Shown: piece after piece, positions 15,143 to 22,607 of the stretch
Layout of the letters: the number at the start of each line of letters is the position of its first letter
How positions within the stretch are numbered: the stretch's first letter is position 1
Assembly (NCBI GenBank): GCA_017620455.1
Contig: JAFZQK010000082.1
Span: 1-29,333, forward strand
Reading direction: 5' to 3'
Length of the DNA: 29,333 nucleotides
Origin: Clostridia bacterium
GTDB lineage: Bacteria > Bacillota_A > Clostridia > Christensenellales > Aristaeellaceae
Position numbers and translations under genes: made by a program
Notes under the pieces: model-generated
Told to the model about the DNA's origin: nothing
The model's database searches: none
Seen by the model: only the letters and a program-made list of their open reading frames with translations

Positions 15143-15648
15143 GGCTGGCGGATGCTTTCTTCCGCGGGGACGTAATGGACGCTGCGCCCGCCCTGGTGGG
15201 GGCGTATCTGTGCCGCCGGACGGCGGACGGGCGCCTGCTCCGGGGCCGGATCACGGAAACGGAGGCGTACCGCGGGGAAGAGGACGGGGCGTGCCATGCC
15301 CGGGCGGGGCGCACGAAGCGCACGGAAATGCTGTACCGGGAGGGCGGATATGCCTATGTGTACCTGGTGTACGGGCTGCACTGGCTGTTCAACGTGATCA
15401 CCGGGCCCGCGGACGCGCCCCAGGGCGTGCTGATCCGGGCGCTGGACAAGCCCCTGGACGGCCCGGCCAAATGGACCCGGGCTTTTTCCGTCACGGGGGC
15501 GCAGAACGGGCTGTATCTCCCGGACAGCGAGGAGATCTGGCTGGAGGCCGGGGAAAAGGCAAAGATCCGCACCGCGGCCCGGGTGGGCATCGATTTCGCC
15601 CCGGAGCCGTGGAAAAGCATGCCCTGGCGGTTTATTCTGGATGAATGA
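15139..15648 (+). CDS. 3-methyladenine DNA glycosylase (AAG/MPG family)
   Basis: A 169-residue protein of the alkyladenine glycosylase fold, which removes alkylated purines from DNA. Seen: RLADAFFRGDVMDAAPALVGAYL (the family N-terminus, SFY-RD-D-type), the catalytic-Glu block RITETEAYRGEEDGACHA, GRTKRTEMLYREGGYAYVY and LHWLFNVITGP, then RIGIDFA-type RVGIDFAPEPW at the end. The start is the GTG at 15139, which overlaps the DUF1667 stop (GTGA). An internal ATG at 15175 would cut off the conserved N-terminus. It is slightly short for the family but complete. Confidence 0.93.
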   Translation: MRLADAFFRGDVMDAAPALVGAYLCRRTADGRLLRGRITETEAYRGEEDGACHARAGRTKRTEMLYREGGYAYVYLVYGLHWLFNVITGPADAPQGVLIRALDKPLDGPAKWTRAFSVTGAQNGLYLPDSEEIWLEAGEKAKIRTAARVGIDFAPEPWKSMPWRFILDE

Positions 15649-15661
15649 GGAGAGATGGACC

Positions 15662-16615
15662 ATGCCCCTTGCGCCAATCCTGATGACGCCGGCCTATCGC
15701 TGCGGGGATGCGACCCCCTGGGGCGGGGACGGGCTGCGGCGGCTGTTCGGCAGGAGCATCCCGGACGAACGCACCGGGGAGAGCCTGGAGGTCAGCGCCA
15801 TTCCCGGGCTGGAAAGCCGGGATGAAAACGGAACGCCCCTGAGCGCCCTGATCGCCCGGTACGGAGAAAGGCTGACGGGGAAGGGCTTTTGCCGGCCTTT
15901 CCCGCTGCTGCTCAAGCTCCTGGACGCCCGGGACGCCCTGAGCGTGCAGGTGCACCCCGACGACGCCTACGCCGCCCGGACGGAGGGCAAATTGGGCAAA
16001 ACCGAGGCGTGGCACATCCTGCACGCCGCGCCCGGGGCCGAACTGGTCTACGGCGTGGTGCCCGGGGCGACGAAGGAAGCCCTGACGGAAGCCTCCCGCC
16101 GGGGGGCGGAGATCGAAAAGCTGCTGCGGCGGGTGAAGGTGAAGGCGGGGGAAACGTATTTCATCCCCGCGGGCACCGTCCACGCCATCGGGGCGGGGAT
16201 CGTGCTGTACGAGATCCAGGAAAGCAGCGACGTGACCTACCGCTTCTACGATTGGGGCCGGGTCGGCGGGGACGGGCGGCCCCGGGAATTGCACATCCAA
16301 AAAGCGGTGGACGTGACGGACGTGCATTTCCATCCCGACGCCGTGGGGGAAAAGGAAACGGCCCCGGGCCGGTATTCCCTCCTGAATGAAAGGGTTTTCA
16401 CCCTGGAAAGGTTTTCGTCCTTCCGCGGTGCGCTGGAAAACGAGCCCCGGCGCTTCCGATTTTTCACCGCCGTGCAGCACTGCGTCCTTTCCTGGGACGG
16501 GGGCGGGATGGCCCTGCCCGCCGGGCGCACCGCGCTGCTGCCCGCCGACGGATTTGACCTGACGCTGGACGCGCCCGCGGCGCTGATGAGCGGTCCGAAT
16601 GCCGGTAAATTGTAA
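15662..16615 (+). CDS. manA: Mannose-6-phosphate isomerase, class I
   Basis: A 317-residue type I phosphomannose isomerase that interconverts mannose-6-phosphate and fructose-6-phosphate. It has the cupin zinc ligands VQVHPDD, KTEAWHIL (Glu and His) and GTVHAIGAG, plus YEIQESSDVTYRFYDWGR. The N-terminus resembles Bacillus ManA (PILMTPAYR, GGDGLRRLFGRSIP). I chose the ATG at 15662, with AGGAGAG upstream. The in-frame ATG at 15641 would overlap the glycosylase and lacks a ribosome site. It is the last gene of the operon, before the terminator at 16656. Confidence 0.94.
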   Translation: MPLAPILMTPAYRCGDATPWGGDGLRRLFGRSIPDERTGESLEVSAIPGLESRDENGTPLSALIARYGERLTGKGFCRPFPLLLKLLDARDALSVQVHPDDAYAARTEGKLGKTEAWHILHAAPGAELVYGVVPGATKEALTEASRRGAEIEKLLRRVKVKAGETYFIPAGTVHAIGAGIVLYEIQESSDVTYRFYDWGRVGGDGRPRELHIQKAVDVTDVHFHPDAVGEKETAPGRYSLLNERVFTLERFSSFRGALENEPRRFRFFTAVQHCVLSWDGGGMALPAGRTALLPADGFDLTLDAPAALMSGPNAGKL

Positions 16616-16655
16616 AAAATGGTATAAAAGTGCAATAAAAATGATAAAATAGCGT

Positions 16656-16685
16656 CTGCGGTACTTGAAGTGCCGCGGATTTTTT
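16656..16685 (+). terminator. Rho-independent terminator after manA
   Basis: CTGCGGTAC (16656-16664), loop TTGAA, GTGCCGCGG (16670-16678), then ATTTTTT. The nine-pair stem includes G-U pairs. It overlaps the -35 box of the murB promoter. The 45 bases before it (16610-16650) are very A/T-rich and may act as an UP element for that promoter. Confidence 0.75.
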
Positions 16686-16693
16686 GCTATAAT
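16665..16693 (+). promoter_or_regulatory. Promoter of murB-whiA-HPr/NTase operon
   Basis: TTGAAG (16665-16670) and a perfect TATAAT (16688-16693) are separated by 17 bp, 20 bp before the murB ATG. The -35 box is the loop of the manA terminator hairpin, and the spacer is its right arm and T-run. Confidence 0.8.
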
Positions 16694-16713
16694 GCACGGG
16701 GGTTTGAGAAAAT

Positions 16714-17619
16714 ATGGATCAATTGGAACGTTTGCGGGCGCTTTGCCCGGGTGCGGACGTGCGCACCGGAGTGCGTTTGGACAGATACACCACGCTAAGG
16801 GTGGGCGGTCCGGCGGATTATTTTTGCGAACCGGAAACCGAGGAGGCCCTCTCCGGGCTGCTGGCCGCGGCGGAAGCGCTGGCTTTGCCGGTGCTGCTCA
16901 TGGGCAACGGCAGCAACCTGCTGGTCCGGGACGGCGGCTTCCGGGGCCTGGCGATCCGGCTGGGCCGGGGGCTTTCCCGGATCGAAAGAACGGAGGGGGG
17001 CCTGCGCGCCGGGGCGGGGGCGCTTTTGAGCGTGCTTTCCCGGACGGCCCAGGAGGAAGCCCTCGCCGGCCTGGAATTTGCCCAGGGCATTCCCGGAAGC
17101 GTGGGCGGCGGGCTGTATATGAACGCCGGGGCCTACGGCGGGGAGCTGGGGCAGGTAACGGAATCGGTGCGGGTGCTCTCCGGCGGCGCGGTCCGCTGCG
17201 TACCCGCCGGGGAGATGGGCTTTTCCTACCGGCACACCCGGGCCATGGACGAAAAATGGGTGATCCTGGGGGCGGATTTCCGCCTGGAAAAGGGCGACCC
17301 CGAGGCCATCGCCGCCGCCATGCAGGATTATGCGTCCCGGCGGCGGGAGAAGCAGCCCCTGGAATACCCCAGCGCCGGCAGCTTTTTCAAGCGGCCCCCG
17401 GGGCATTTCGCCGGCGCGCTGATCGAGCAGGCGGGCCTGAAGGGCTGCGCCGTGGGCGGCGCGCAGGTGAGCCAAAAGCACGCGGGCTTTCTGATCAATC
17501 AAGGCGGCGCCACGGCGGGGGATTTCCTCCGGCTCATGGCCCGCGTACAGGACACGGTGGAAGCGCGCTTCGGCGTCCGGCTGGAGCCGGAGGTGCGCAT
17601 CGTGGGGAGCGAAGGATGA
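16714..17619 (+). CDS. murB: UDP-N-acetylenolpyruvoylglucosamine reductase
   Basis: A 301-residue FAD enzyme of peptidoglycan precursor synthesis; it reduces UDP-GlcNAc-enolpyruvate to UDP-MurNAc with NADPH. FAD-binding blocks are TTLRVGGPADYF (about 26-37), LLMGNGSNLLVRD, FAQGIPGSVGGGLYMNAGAYGG, the active-site PSAGSFFKRP (Ser proton donor) and EPEVRIVG at the C-terminus. The length fits type II MurB. Initiation at 16714 lies close to the predicted transcription start, so the leader is very short. The stop overlaps the whiA start by 4 bp. murB upstream of whiA is a known Firmicutes arrangement, but rapZ and yvcK, usually between them, are absent here. Confidence 0.96.
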   Translation: MDQLERLRALCPGADVRTGVRLDRYTTLRVGGPADYFCEPETEEALSGLLAAAEALALPVLLMGNGSNLLVRDGGFRGLAIRLGRGLSRIERTEGGLRAGAGALLSVLSRTAQEEALAGLEFAQGIPGSVGGGLYMNAGAYGGELGQVTESVRVLSGGAVRCVPAGEMGFSYRHTRAMDEKWVILGADFRLEKGDPEAIAAAMQDYASRRREKQPLEYPSAGSFFKRPPGHFAGALIEQAGLKGCAVGGAQVSQKHAGFLINQGGATAGDFLRLMARVQDTVEARFGVRLEPEVRIVGSEG

Positions 17620-18626
17620 GCTTTTCAGCCCAGGTGAAGCAGGAAATGATGCGGGTGCGGCCGGAAAAGCACTGCTGCATGCTTTCCGAGCTCAGCGCCT
17701 TCACCCAAACCTGCGCGTCCCTGCGCCTCTCCGGCGGCGGCAGGGTGCGGCTGGTGTACGAAACGGAAAACCCGGCCCTGGCCAAGCGCATCTTCCTCCT
17801 GCTCAAAAAGCGCATGGAAATCACCCCGGCCCTGGAATTCAAGCGGCACAAGCGGCTGGGAGGGCGGCGGGCGTCGGTGCTGACGGTGACGGAGGGCGAT
17901 ACCCGGCGGCTGCTCATCGCCCTGCGGATGCTGCAGGAATCCGAATCGGGGGCGGTGTACCGCGGCATCCCCCGGACGGCCATGAACCGGCGCTGCTGCC
18001 GGGCGGCCTTCGTGCGGGCGGCCTTTCTGGGGGCGGGCGCGGTGAGCGAGCCGGAAAGCGGATACCGCCTGGAATTCGTGTCCTCCGGCAGCAAGGCCGA
18101 AACCCTGATGAAGATGCTGGAGAAAAGCGGCATCCAGGCCCTGACGGCGAAGCGCCGGGGCAGCGACGTGGTGTACTTGCGCCGGGGGGACGACGTGGTT
18201 TCCTGCCTGGCGCTGATGGGAGCGCACCGGGCGCTGATGGACCTGGAAAACACCCGCATCCGCCGGGACGGGCGCAACCAGGCCAACCGCGCCCGGAACT
18301 GCGATGAAGCGAACCTGAGAAAACAGCTGGGCGCGGGGGAAAGGCAGCGGCAGGCCATCGTGGGCTATTCCCTGGCCCACAGCCTGGGGGCGCTGCCCCG
18401 GGAACTGCAGGAGATCGGCCGCATGCGGATGCTGCACCCGGAGGTCTCTTTGGAGGAGCTGGGCCAGATGCTCAGCCCGCCGGTGGGAAAATCCGGGGCG
18501 AACCACCGGATGCGCCGGCTGATGCAGATCATAGACGGAGAGAAAACGCAAGAGAGGAAGGATTCACATGGTCAGGCTGACGCTGGATTTGACGGGCGTG
18601 ACCCCCATGACCCGGATGCAGACTGA
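17616..18626 (+). CDS. whiA: WhiA sporulation/division regulator homologue
   Basis: A 336-residue protein. The N-terminal LAGLIDADG-derived domain begins SFSAQVKQEMM and includes CCMLSELSAF and RCCRAAFVRAAFLGAGAVSEPE. The C-terminal helix-turn-helix domain includes NRARNCDEANLRK, RMLHPEVSLEELGQML and the terminal signature GKSGANHRMRRL. In Gram-positives WhiA affects cell division and chromosome segregation; in Streptomyces it is a sporulation transcription factor. The ATG overlaps the murB stop (ATGA). After the normal end of the family the frame goes on for about 20 hydrophilic residues, running 59 bp into the next gene. That tail is unusual and may be only a by-product of the overlap. Confidence 0.93.
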   Translation: MSFSAQVKQEMMRVRPEKHCCMLSELSAFTQTCASLRLSGGGRVRLVYETENPALAKRIFLLLKKRMEITPALEFKRHKRLGGRRASVLTVTEGDTRRLLIALRMLQESESGAVYRGIPRTAMNRRCCRAAFVRAAFLGAGAVSEPESGYRLEFVSSGSKAETLMKMLEKSGIQALTAKRRGSDVVYLRRGDDVVSCLALMGAHRALMDLENTRIRRDGRNQANRARNCDEANLRKQLGAGERQRQAIVGYSLAHSLGALPRELQEIGRMRMLHPEVSLEELGQMLSPPVGKSGANHRMRRLMQIIDGEKTQERKDSHGQADAGFDGRDPHDPDAD

Positions 18627-19596
18627 GCATCTGGCGGAGCTGGCGGCCCGCTTTTCCTCGCGCATCCTGTTTGAGCACCGGAGCCGCATCATCAACGGAA
18701 AATCCATGCTGGGGCTCCTGTCGCTGGGCGATACGAAGGGAGAAACGGTGGAACTGATCTGCGACGGCCCGGATGAAGAAGCCGCCGCCCGGGCCATCCG
18801 GGAGCATCTGCTGCTGGGGGAAGCGCCGCCCAAATCCGCCGCGGACGCCTGGGCGCTGATGCAGCGGGTGAAGGACCGGTTCGCCGCCATCCTGAATGAA
18901 AACCTGGTGGGGCTTTATCTGCACGGGTCCCTGGCGGCGGGGTGCTTTCAGTGGGCCCACAGCGATATCGATTTTCTTGCCGTGGTGAAGAAGGCCCCCT
19001 CCCTGCGGGTCAAAACCGCGCTGCTGGCCGCCCTGCGGGAAATCGAAAAGGACGCGCCGCCCAAGGGCGTCGAAATGAGCGTGCTGCTGGCGAAGGACTG
19101 CCGGGATATCCGGTATCCCATTCCCTTTGAATTGCACTATTCCTCCGGGCACCGCGCGGCCTTCGATCAGGATCCCCAGGGCTTCTGCGAACGCATGCAC
19201 GGCACGGACCCGGATCTGACCGCCCATATCCTCTGCCTCCACGCCTTCGGCCGGGCGGTGCTGGGGCCGGATATCCCCCGGGTGTTCGATCAGGTGAAGC
19301 GGGAGGACGTGCTTCGCGCCCTCCGGTCCGATGCGGACGACGCCCGGGAGCATCTCCACGAAAACCCCATTTATTTTGTGCTGAATCTGTGCCGGGCCCT
19401 GGCCTATGTGCGGCAGGGCCTGGTGCTGACCAAAAAGGACGGCGGTGAATGGGCGCTGCGGGAAGCGCCCCAGCAGTATCAGCCCCTGATCCAGGCGGCG
19501 CTGAACGCCTACGCTTCCGGCCTGGATATGACCTACGACGAAGGGCAGGCGGAGGATTTCTGCCTGGACGCCCTGGAAGAAATCGACCGTGCATAA
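18568..19596 (+). CDS. Fusion: HPr/Crh-like domain + AadA-like nucleotidyltransferase
   Basis: A 342-residue fusion. Residues 1-88 look like a PTS HPr domain: helix AELAARF, strand RILFEH, then NGKSMLGLLSLGDTKGE and GPDEEAAARAIREHL. Ser46 in NGKS falls exactly at the HprK-phosphorylated position of HPr/Crh. The phospho-His15 motif (HARPA) is missing; VTPMTRMQ stands there. Residues from about 95 to the end match AadA-type aminoglycoside adenylyltransferases: LHGSLAAG (Gly120-Ser121), SDIDF (Asp133, Asp135), a third acid Glu169 in GVEMSV, YPIPFELHY, and a C-terminal all-helical part with WALREAPQQYQPLIQ, as in DUF4111/AadA enzymes. GGAAGGA precedes the ATG, which lies 59 bp before the whiA stop. 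crh or ptsH often follows whiA in Firmicutes, so the fusion sits in the crh place. The trait it confers is unknown; resistance is possible but unproved. Confidence 0.85.
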   Translation: MVRLTLDLTGVTPMTRMQTEHLAELAARFSSRILFEHRSRIINGKSMLGLLSLGDTKGETVELICDGPDEEAAARAIREHLLLGEAPPKSAADAWALMQRVKDRFAAILNENLVGLYLHGSLAAGCFQWAHSDIDFLAVVKKAPSLRVKTALLAALREIEKDAPPKGVEMSVLLAKDCRDIRYPIPFELHYSSGHRAAFDQDPQGFCERMHGTDPDLTAHILCLHAFGRAVLGPDIPRVFDQVKREDVLRALRSDADDAREHLHENPIYFVLNLCRALAYVRQGLVLTKKDGGEWALREAPQQYQPLIQAALNAYASGLDMTYDEGQAEDFCLDALEEIDRA

Positions 19597-19615
19597 CAGA
19601 AACGGAGGAGAAATC

Positions 19616-20293
19616 ATGCGGAAGATCATCGCGGTATTATTGGCCCTGTGCCTCACGGCGGGGGCGCTGCCCGTACTGGCGGAAGGGTCCGGCGGGAACA
19701 TCATGACGATGCTGCAGGAAAAAATGAAGAACGACCTGATCACCCGGGAGGAAGCGGCGCCGGCGGAAGAAGTGCAGGCAGATCCCGGAGCGGAGGATCC
19801 CGAGGAAGAAGAGATCACCTCCCTGGAGGAAGACCCTGCCCGGGTGGCGGTGAACCTGCAGGCCATCAAGGTGATGCTGGACGAGAACGAATTGAAGTTT
19901 ACCTATCAGGAAGAGCAGGACAGCTTCCTGCTCAAGTATTCCCTGGAATCGGCCATGGACGCCGCGGACGTCTGGCTGACGGCGTATGACGACGGCGTAT
20001 GGGTCCGGATCGACTATGAAGAGGAGATCCCTGAGGACAAGTGGGATCAGCTGATGATCCTCTGCTCCCTGTTCAACGAGGACATGCGCCTGGGCTGCTT
20101 CTATGTGGACCGGGAGAACGCCTCCATGGGCTACCGCTTCTTCCTGTATACCGACGTTCTGCCTCCCACTCAGCACGCCCTGGCCTTCGCCCTGGTGCTG
20201 GGGATCAGCATGCTGGAATACCGTGGGGACGCCGTGGCGGCGGTGCTGCACAGGAACATGTCCGCCTGGGAAGCTTATATGGCGATCGAATGA
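19616..20293 (+). CDS. Secreted acidic YbjN-like protein
   Basis: A 225-residue protein with a signal peptide (MRKIIAVLLALCLTAGA, predicted cleavage after VLA, before EG). A Glu-rich acidic linker (about 45-78) follows, then a domain of about 140 residues. The pattern LKFTYQEEQDSFLLKY, WVRIDYEEEIP, LCSLFNEDMRLGCFYVDRENASMGYRFFLY and a long C-terminal helix resembles the YbjN / type III chaperone-like fold. That assignment is by pattern only. GGAGGAG lies at the right distance before the ATG at 19616; a start at 19589 has no ribosome site. It is the last gene of the murB operon, 19 bp after the HPr fusion, and is closed by a terminator. Function unknown. Confidence 0.8.
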   Translation: MRKIIAVLLALCLTAGALPVLAEGSGGNIMTMLQEKMKNDLITREEAAPAEEVQADPGAEDPEEEEITSLEEDPARVAVNLQAIKVMLDENELKFTYQEEQDSFLLKYSLESAMDAADVWLTAYDDGVWVRIDYEEEIPEDKWDQLMILCSLFNEDMRLGCFYVDRENASMGYRFFLYTDVLPPTQHALAFALVLGISMLEYRGDAVAAVLHRNMSAWEAYMAIE

Positions 20294-20325
20294 TAACCGG
20301 CACGGCATTTATGCCTTTCCGGCGC

Positions 20326-20350
20326 GCCTCCCTTTCGGGGAGGCTTTTTT
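20326..20350 (+). terminator. Rho-independent terminator of the murB operon
   Basis: GCCTCCC, loop TTTCG, GGGAGGC, then TTTTTT: a perfect seven-pair stem with a strong T-run, 33 bp after the YbjN-like gene. Confidence 0.9.
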
Positions 20351-20372
20351 GCTGAGATGGCCGGGATGCAGG

Positions 20373-20400
20373 TTGACAAAACCGCGCGATTCAGTATAAA
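20373..20400 (+). promoter_or_regulatory. Promoter of typA
   Basis: A perfect TTGACA (20373-20378) and TATAAA (20395-20400) are separated by 16 bp, 42 bp before the typA ATG. An AAGGGAG ribosome site lies in the leader. Confidence 0.8.
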
Positions 20401-20442
20401 ATAAAATGTTGGCGAATTTGCCGACTGAAAGGGAGAAACCGT

Positions 20443-22266
20443 ATGATTCGCAATGATATCCGCAATATCGCCATCATCGCTCACGTGGACCACGGCAAAA
20501 CCACCCTCGTGGACCAGATGCTGCGCCAGGGCGGCGTTTTCCGCCAGAACCAGCAGGTGGCCGAGCGCGTGATGGATTCCAACGATCTGGAGCGGGAGCG
20601 CGGCATCACCATCCTGGCGAAAAACACCGCCGTACATTACGGGAACGCGAAAATCAATATCGTGGATACCCCCGGCCACGCCGATTTCGGCGGGGAAGTG
20701 GAGCGGGTGCTGAAAATGGTGGACGGGGTGCTGCTGCTGGTGGACAGCTTCGAGGGCCCCATGCCCCAGACCCGGTTCGTGCTGCAGAAGGCCCTGGGGC
20801 TCCGGCTGCCGGTGCTGCTGGTGATCAACAAGGTGGACCGGCCCGACGCCCGGTGCGAGGAAGTGGTGGACGAGCTGGTGGATCTTCTGATCGAACTGGA
20901 CGCCGATCCCGCCACCCTGGACCGGCCCATCATCTACGCCTCCGCCCGGCAGGGCACCGCCACCCTGGACCCGGCGGTCCCCGGCGTGGACCTGCGGCCG
21001 CTGTTTGACGCCATCATGGAATACATTCCCGCCCCCGAGGGCGATCCGGAGGGGCCCGCCCAGGTGCTGATCTCCACCATCGACTACAACGATTACGTGG
21101 GCCGCATCGGCATCGGCCGCATCAGCCGCGGCACGCTGAAGGACAATATGATGGTGGTACGCTGCAACGCCCAGACCCAGCAGGTGTCCGCCCCCTGGCG
21201 GCTGACGGGCCTGAGCCTGTACGACGGGCTCAAGCGCGTGGGCGCCGAAACCGTGGGCATGGGGGACATCGTGGCCCTCACCGGCCTTGCGGACATTTCC
21301 ATCGGCGACACGGTGTGCGATCCCGCCTGTCCGGAAGCGCTGCCCTTCGTGGCCATCACCGAGCCCACCGTCACCATGACCTTCTCCGTCAACGATTCTC
21401 CCTTTGCCGGCCGGGAAGGCCAATACGTCACCAGCCGGCATCTGCGTGCCCGGCTGTACCGCGAATTGGAAACCGACGTGAGCCTGCGGGTCAAGGACGG
21501 GGAGACCCCGGACCAGTTCGAGGTCTGGGGCCGGGGCGAACTGCACCTCTCCATCCTCATTGAAACCATGCGCCGGGAGGGGTATGAGTTCCAGGTGAGC
21601 AAGCCGGAGGTGATCTACCGCTATGAAAACGGCGTCAGGCAGGAGCCCATCGAGCGCATGGTGGCGGACGTGCCCCAGGCCTACGCCGGGGCCGTGATCG
21701 AGAAGATCGGCCGCCGCCGGGGCACCCTGGAATCCATGGGCGGCAGCGACCGGGTGCGGCTGGAATTCCTGGTGCCCAGCCGGGGCCTGTTCGGCTACCG
21801 CAGCGAATTCATGACCGATACTCGCGGCGAGGGCATCATGAGCGCCGTGTTCGATCATTACGAGGATTACAAGGGCGATATCCCCCACAGGAACGTGGGC
21901 GCCCTGGTGTGCTACGAGACCGGCGAAACCACCCAGTACGCCCTGTTCAACGTGCAGGACCGGGGCACCCTCTTCGTGGGCAGCCAGGTGCCCGTGTACG
22001 GCGGCATGATCTGCGGCGAAAGCAGCCGGCCCGGGGACATCGTGGTGAACGTGTGCAAGGCCAAGCACGTCACCAACATGCGCAACGCATCCGCCTCGGA
22101 GGACAGCCTGCGCCTGGTGTCCATCCATCCGCTGACGCTGGAGGAGTGCCTGGAATTCATCGACGACGACGAATTGCTGGAGATCACGCCCAAATCCCTG
22201 CGCATGCGCAAACGGGAGCTGAGCCACGAGCAGCGGGCGAAGGCCGCCGCCCGGGCCAAGCAGTGA
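20443..22266 (+). CDS. typA: Ribosome-associated translational GTPase TypA/BipA
   Basis: A 607-residue GTPase of normal length. G1 is [10 protein letters not shown] (about 12-21), switch I has the ERERGITI block, G3 is [15 protein letters not shown]4 NKVDRPDA and G5 YASARQG. Domain II, EF-G-like domains III and V ([33 protein letters not shown]) and the TypA-specific C-terminal domain ([18 protein letters not shown]) follow. TypA/BipA binds ribosomes at the EF-G site and helps 50S assembly and stress growth. It is transcribed alone from its own promoter. No T-rich terminator is visible on the plus strand directly after the stop; transcripts would run into the hairpin region. Confidence 0.97.
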   Translation: MIRNDIRNIAIIAHVDHGKTTLVDQMLRQGGVFRQNQQVAERVMDSNDLERERGITILAKNTAVHYGNAKINIVDTPGHADFGGEVERVLKMVDGVLLLVDSFEGPMPQTRFVLQKALGLRLPVLLVINKVDRPDARCEEVVDELVDLLIELDADPATLDRPIIYASARQGTATLDPAVPGVDLRPLFDAIMEYIPAPEGDPEGPAQVLISTIDYNDYVGRIGIGRISRGTLKDNMMVVRCNAQTQQVSAPWRLTGLSLYDGLKRVGAETVGMGDIVALTGLADISIGDTVCDPACPEALPFVAITEPTVTMTFSVNDSPFAGREGQYVTSRHLRARLYRELETDVSLRVKDGETPDQFEVWGRGELHLSILIETMRREGYEFQVSKPEVIYRYENGVRQEPIERMVADVPQAYAGAVIEKIGRRRGTLESMGGSDRVRLEFLVPSRGLFGYRSEFMTDTRGEGIMSAVFDHYEDYKGDIPHRNVGALVCYETGETTQYALFNVQDRGTLFVGSQVPVYGGMICGESSRPGDIVVNVCKAKHVTNMRNASASEDSLRLVSIHPLTLEECLEFIDDDELLEITPKSLRMRKRELSHEQRAKAAARAKQ

Positions 22267-22330
22267 ACGGCGGGCAGGTTTGATCTCCTGATCACGTGAC
22301 GCGGCAGGGCCGGGGAAGCCATCCACACAG

Positions 22331-22365
22331 AAAAACAGCGCCGGGACTGAATGGACAGTCCCGGC
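22331..22365 (-). terminator. Minus-strand terminator ending the hairpin array / lipase operon
   Basis: On the minus strand GCCGGGACTG, a 6-nt loop and CAGTCCCGGC form a perfect ten-pair stem, followed four bases later by TTTTT. It would stop transcripts of the lipase operon and of the structured RNA before they run antisense into typA. Confidence 0.65.
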
Positions 22366-22590
22366 CCTAAACTATCGGCAAAACGCCTTGGGGAAGTATG
22401 AAGGGGCCTAGCCCCTTCATCAACAATCCGCAGGACCGGGTTTGCCGGTCCGAGGAGCAGTCAGGATGACTGCTTCCTCTATCAATTTCTGGCCGTAATA
22501 TGAGCAAATCCGGGCATAATTGCCCGGATTTGCCATATTACAAGAAATTGATGTCCCCATCGAAAGACTGCTTCAGCTGACTTTCGATGG
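22331..22590 (-). ncRNA. Candidate structured RNA: six consecutive hairpins
   Basis: The 341-base gap between typA and the lipase gene codes no protein I can support. It holds six adjacent hairpins. Stems are 22557-22566/22581-22590 (10 bp), the compound 22481-22552 (10 bp, internal loop, 7 bp, bulged A, 13 bp, loop of 4), 22452-22463/22467-22479 (12 bp, one bulge), 22433-22439/22445-22451 (7 bp), 22398-22407/22411-22420 (10 bp, loop of 3) and 22340-22349/22356-22365 (10 bp). All but one of the simple stems are perfect. On the minus strand the last stem is followed by GCTGTTTTT, so the RNA probably reads minus and ends there, from its own unseen promoter or processed from the lipase mRNA. I cannot match it to a known family. 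The rest of the gap (22267-22330) holds only a small TGATC-TCCT-GATCA hairpin and a TCACGTGA palindrome. Confidence 0.65.
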
Positions 22591-22607
22591 CAGGCTCCGC
22601 CGCTGTT

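Noticed and set aside
15641..15661. Upstream in-frame ATG of manA
   Set aside because: No ribosome site, and the added residues do not match the family start; AGGAGAG fits the ATG at 15662.
20275..22326. 683-codon minus-strand frame opposite typA
   Set aside because: The typA motifs on the plus strand are complete; the antisense product is His/Gly/Val-rich with no recognisable domain.
22267..22339. Possible promoter or typA terminator just after typA
   Set aside because: It holds only a short TGATC-TCCT-GATCA hairpin and a TCACGTGA palindrome; there is no T-run on the plus strand and no -35/-10 pair.
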